Source: Elysia chlorotica
Lineage: Eukaryota > Mollusca > Gastropoda > Plakobranchidae
Length of the DNA: 64,000 bases
Direction of reading: 5' to 3'
Assembly (NCBI GenBank): GCA_003991915.1
Contig: RQTK01001061.1
Location: 103,910-167,909, forward strand
Position 1 is the first letter of the stretch, and the number at the start of each line of letters is the position of its first letter. Made by a program: the position numbers and the translations under genes. Below are positions 61,550 through 64,000 of this stretch, piece after piece. The notes beneath the pieces are model-generated. The model was not told the DNA's origin and searched no databases. It saw only the letters and a list, made by a program, of their open reading frames with translations.

Positions 61550-62377
61550 CTACTGAGGGTTGGCGTTTCCCGCTGGTGCAGGGGCCCGGCACTCTCTGGC
61601 GAAATGCCCAGGTCTCTGACAGCGATGACATCTCATGTCAGATCTTCTTCCCCGAGGTCTCCGCTCTCTCTCCTCTAGACGTTCTAACCTCTCTGTCAGG
61701 GTGCTGAGTTTATCCAGCACCAGCTGCAAGTCGCTCGGTGGGGTAGCCTGTGGCAGTGGCGGTGGTGTGGCCTGTGCAGGTTGGACCCGGACATGTTGGG
61801 CTGCCATTGCAGCCTGACTCGGCAGACTTTCCTCAATCTCTTCACTAGAGAGCTGTAGAGCAAACTCTCTGGTTTGGAGAAAAGTAGTGTCAGCGTTGGC
61901 CAGGCGGTGCTGGACGAGGTGGAGTCGCAGGCTCTCGCTCCTTAGTCCGGCGACAAACTGGTCACGCAGGAGCATGTCAGGTACAGGACCTGCATTGTCT
62001 CGGGTGTGGCCAGTCTTAAGGCTGAGGAAAGCCTTGTTCAAGCGATGGCTGTAGTGCCTTATGGTTTCGTAAACCCCCTGCTTACAACCGTAGAACTCCA
62101 TGGCCAGGGTGTTGAGTGGCCGCCTGTCTCCATAGACCTTTGCCAGGCACTTTAAGAGGTCGTCGCCGGAGTCTATCGAGGGCTGACACGCTAGCTCTTG
62201 ACGAACGTCTCGCCCCAGGTGGCGGTAAACAAGGTCTTTCTGCTGTTCAGCACTAAGACCTGGGCGTGCCCGCAGAAGAGCCCTCACCTCCTGCTCAAAG
62301 TCTTCGAATGGTGAAGCTCCGTTAAAAGTGGAGACGTTCATGTCGTAGAACATGTTCCTTGGCTGTCCCTCTGCCAT
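61550..62377 (-). CDS. gag: gypsy-type Gag with CCHC zinc knuckle
   Basis: 275 codons from MAEGQPRNMFYDMN to a TAG. This ATG is preferred over an in-frame one at 62458, because that one lies inside the LTR and upstream of the primer-binding site. Capsid-like motifs include FNGASPFEDFEQEVRALL and LRDQFVAGLRSESLR; Pro/Gln-rich and Arg-rich stretches lead to one CCHC knuckle, CHRCQRPGHFAREC. Role: forms the particle and packages the element RNA. Pol lies in another frame just downstream. Confidence 0.9.
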   Translation of the reverse strand: MAEGQPRNMFYDMNVSTFNGASPFEDFEQEVRALLRARPGLSAEQQKDLVYRHLGRDVRQELACQPSIDSGDDLLKCLAKVYGDRRPLNTLAMEFYGCKQGVYETIRHYSHRLNKAFLSLKTGHTRDNAGPVPDMLLRDQFVAGLRSESLRLHLVQHRLANADTTFLQTREFALQLSSEEIEESLPSQAAMAAQHVRVQPAQATPPPLPQATPPSDLQLVLDKLSTLTERLERLEERERRPRGRRSDMRCHRCQRPGHFARECRAPAPAGNANPQ

Positions 62378-62413
62378 TTTCCGACTGGGTTTTTCTCTAA
62401 ATAACCAGCTGCT

Positions 62414-62431
62414 ACCCTGCTCGCAGCGCCA
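62414..62431 (-). other. Primer-binding site, probably tRNA-Ser
   Basis: Two bases inside the LTR end, the minus strand reads TGGCGCTGCGAGCAGGGT. This is complementary to a tRNA ending ...CCTGCTCGCAGCGCCA, very close to the 3' end of animal tRNA-Ser(CGA) as I remember it. Which tRNA is used is inferred. Confidence 0.65.
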
Positions 62432-62433
62432 CG

Positions 62434-64000
62434 TGTTAGGGGTGCAGGGAAAACACAAAGCAGCTTAAAAGTTTTAAACTTTTATTGCAGGAAAAAAAAA
62501 CCCAGTCGGAAGCAGCCCAGACTGGAAAAAGAATCAATAAAAATGCATAATTAGTTATTATGCAAATACACAAGTCATCCTATATCTTTTATTATTTATC
62601 AGTCAAAGAAAGAGTAGGAGGGGGATAAAGAGAAAGATGGGTAGAGTGAAAGAGAGAGTAGGTGTTTTATATTTGAATAGTTTTTTAATAGGTTTGTTGG
62701 AGGCTAAGAGCATTGGGAGTCAATTTTTTTTTTTAATACACATTCAAACTTATGCTCTAAGTAACATTTATAAATTTATTTTTACTACATTCTCACATTT
62801 CTAGCACTTAACCAGATATAAATATTAATTTAATACATTGGTTGAGTGTCTTATAATTATCTTTTTATAGTGATACAACTCCTGAATTGGAAATAAAAGT
62901 ATCACACTCTTACTTTTTTTAATCCAGATCACAAGCTTATCTTCATCTGAAATTGTAAATATATTTTTCTTTTAAGTACAAAGAGAAATAAGATAAAGTG
63001 TAAAGGGACAGATGGAAGGTATAAGAACTAGAATCAGAGTTATTTTATAATGGAAGATAATCGTAATTTCTATACATCAAGTCAGAGTTTTTTTAAAGTT
63101 TTCTTATTTTACTATTAATGCAAGTTCTACGCATTAGCTTGACTATACATGACACATAGGATAGGATTACTTGTTTAAGTTTAAGTCTAAAACTTAACAA
63201 AACTATAATTTTTACCGTCTATGGTGGAATTCTTAAATGAATAATGCATCATTATGAAAGCACAGATTTAATTCCTAATCATAGATGTCATTTAATTATA
63301 TGGATGTTACCATGTCTCATAAAGTAAAATAATTCAAAACTAAGCTATGTCACATTTGAAGTTCTTATTATATCAAGCCACTGATGAGCATGGCTTATAA
63401 TAATTATTTATTTTAACCCTAGCTAGTAGTTCATAAGTATCAATTAGTACAACCATATAACTGCACCAGGTGTGACAAAGCCCTAAATATAAGTCAAAGG
63501 GTAGTTTCTATTACAATTCCCACATGACATCCATGTTTTAGTATTTTTTTCTATATCTAAGTAAAAGGAAGGTGTAAAAGCTAATAAGAGGGCTTCTCAT
63601 TGCCTTAAAATTGGATTAAGCACAATAGTAACTAAAGTATTAACTTGGTCAACCCTGTTGACATCTGTTGGCGCCAAATAGCTATTGGCCCAAGACAAAG
63701 AGATTCACAACCCCAATGTCGAACAATGATTTTTTTAGGATCCAAGTTCTACCTCTAGGCAATCCAAATCTAGACCTAGACCCAGAATTAGGGTTTTATG
63801 GCAAAACACAGAAAAATTTTATTTTTCAGTAGATCTAACACATTTGTCATAGCAGGAAACTATGAATACAAAAATAATACAAGTACAACTTTACCTGAAG
63901 TGTATAAAAATGTAATTCACATCTATTATGTAGGATCAAATTGTATTACAAGTACAAGGTGGAGTAAACGTTCACGACTTACTGCTGCCAAGGCTAAGGA
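62434..64000 (-). repeat. 5' LTR of the gypsy-type element, truncated by the window, T-enriched
   Basis: Matches the left LTR along its whole visible length. The first ~115 bases and the last ~80 are essentially identical. In between, many scattered sites differ, each by substitution to T or insertion of T on the plus strand. Confidence 0.85.

Larger units (their letters stand above)
57323..64000 (-). mobile_element. Ty3/gypsy-type LTR retrotransposon lacking integrase
   Basis: Reads right to left: 5' LTR (62434 to beyond the window), primer-binding site 62414-62431, gag 61550-62377, protease-RT-RNase H frame, 3' LTR 57323 to about 59039. The pol frame stops just after RNase H at the edge of the left LTR, so the integrase and the internal 3' end are deleted. 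Gag and RT-RNase H frames are long and open, suggesting a fairly young insertion that would need integrase from a relative. The outer right flank is outside the window, so target-site duplication cannot be checked. Confidence 0.92.

Overview
This is eukaryotic DNA from an AT-rich, intron-rich invertebrate genome, most likely a mollusc and probably a gastropod. That placement is an inference from gene structure and repeat content, not from a species marker. All host genes were rebuilt by eye from splice signals, exon phases and remembered family motifs. No search was run, and two assembly gaps (19948-20081 and 52776-53433) sit inside microsatellites.

Layout. 1-8866: minus-strand gene for formimidoyltransferase-cyclodeaminase (FTCD), 13 coding exons, 3' end outside the window. 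8867-11327: intergenic block between two divergent genes, holding a tRNA-derived SINE, a 177-bp tandem duplication in which each copy has a palindromic CRE, and an 84-bp tandem duplication. 11343-24524: plus-strand ZMYND11 (BS69)-like chromatin reader, 13 coding exons, phase-consistent, 696 residues: N-terminal winged-helix-like region, PHD, bromodomain, PWWP, acidic tract, coiled coil, C-terminal MYND finger. 24525-31800: long 3'UTR and intergenic sequence, no convincing gene. 32300-46545: minus-strand coiled-coil gene of 20 coding exons (644 residues), convergent with ZMYND11, perhaps a C10orf67/DUF4709-type protein. Its start lies in a compact, mirrored ETS/YY1-type promoter that may also drive a plus-strand transcript.

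46990-54930 is a nest of mobile elements. A decayed L1/Tx1-type LINE has an intact ORF1 and a frameshifted ORF2, and a 609-bp solo LTR has landed inside its reverse transcriptase. Next come an inverted pair of tRNA-like repeats enclosing a perfect tRNA-Trp primer-binding site, two more SINE copies, and a microsatellite/N-gap block. 55229-56386 holds the first two exons of a secreted DsbA/thioredoxin-like protein, whose promoter and start codon are tandemly duplicated. 57323-64000 is a minus-strand Ty3/gypsy-type LTR retrotransposon with long LTRs, an intact gag, a protease-RT-RNase H ORF and no integrase.

Most striking observation: the two LTRs of that last element differ at very many places, and in my alignment every difference is a change to T or an inserted T in the right-hand copy (A on the element's sense strand). 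Ordinary divergence does not do this. It is either an unusual one-way mutational process or a base-specific assembly artefact.
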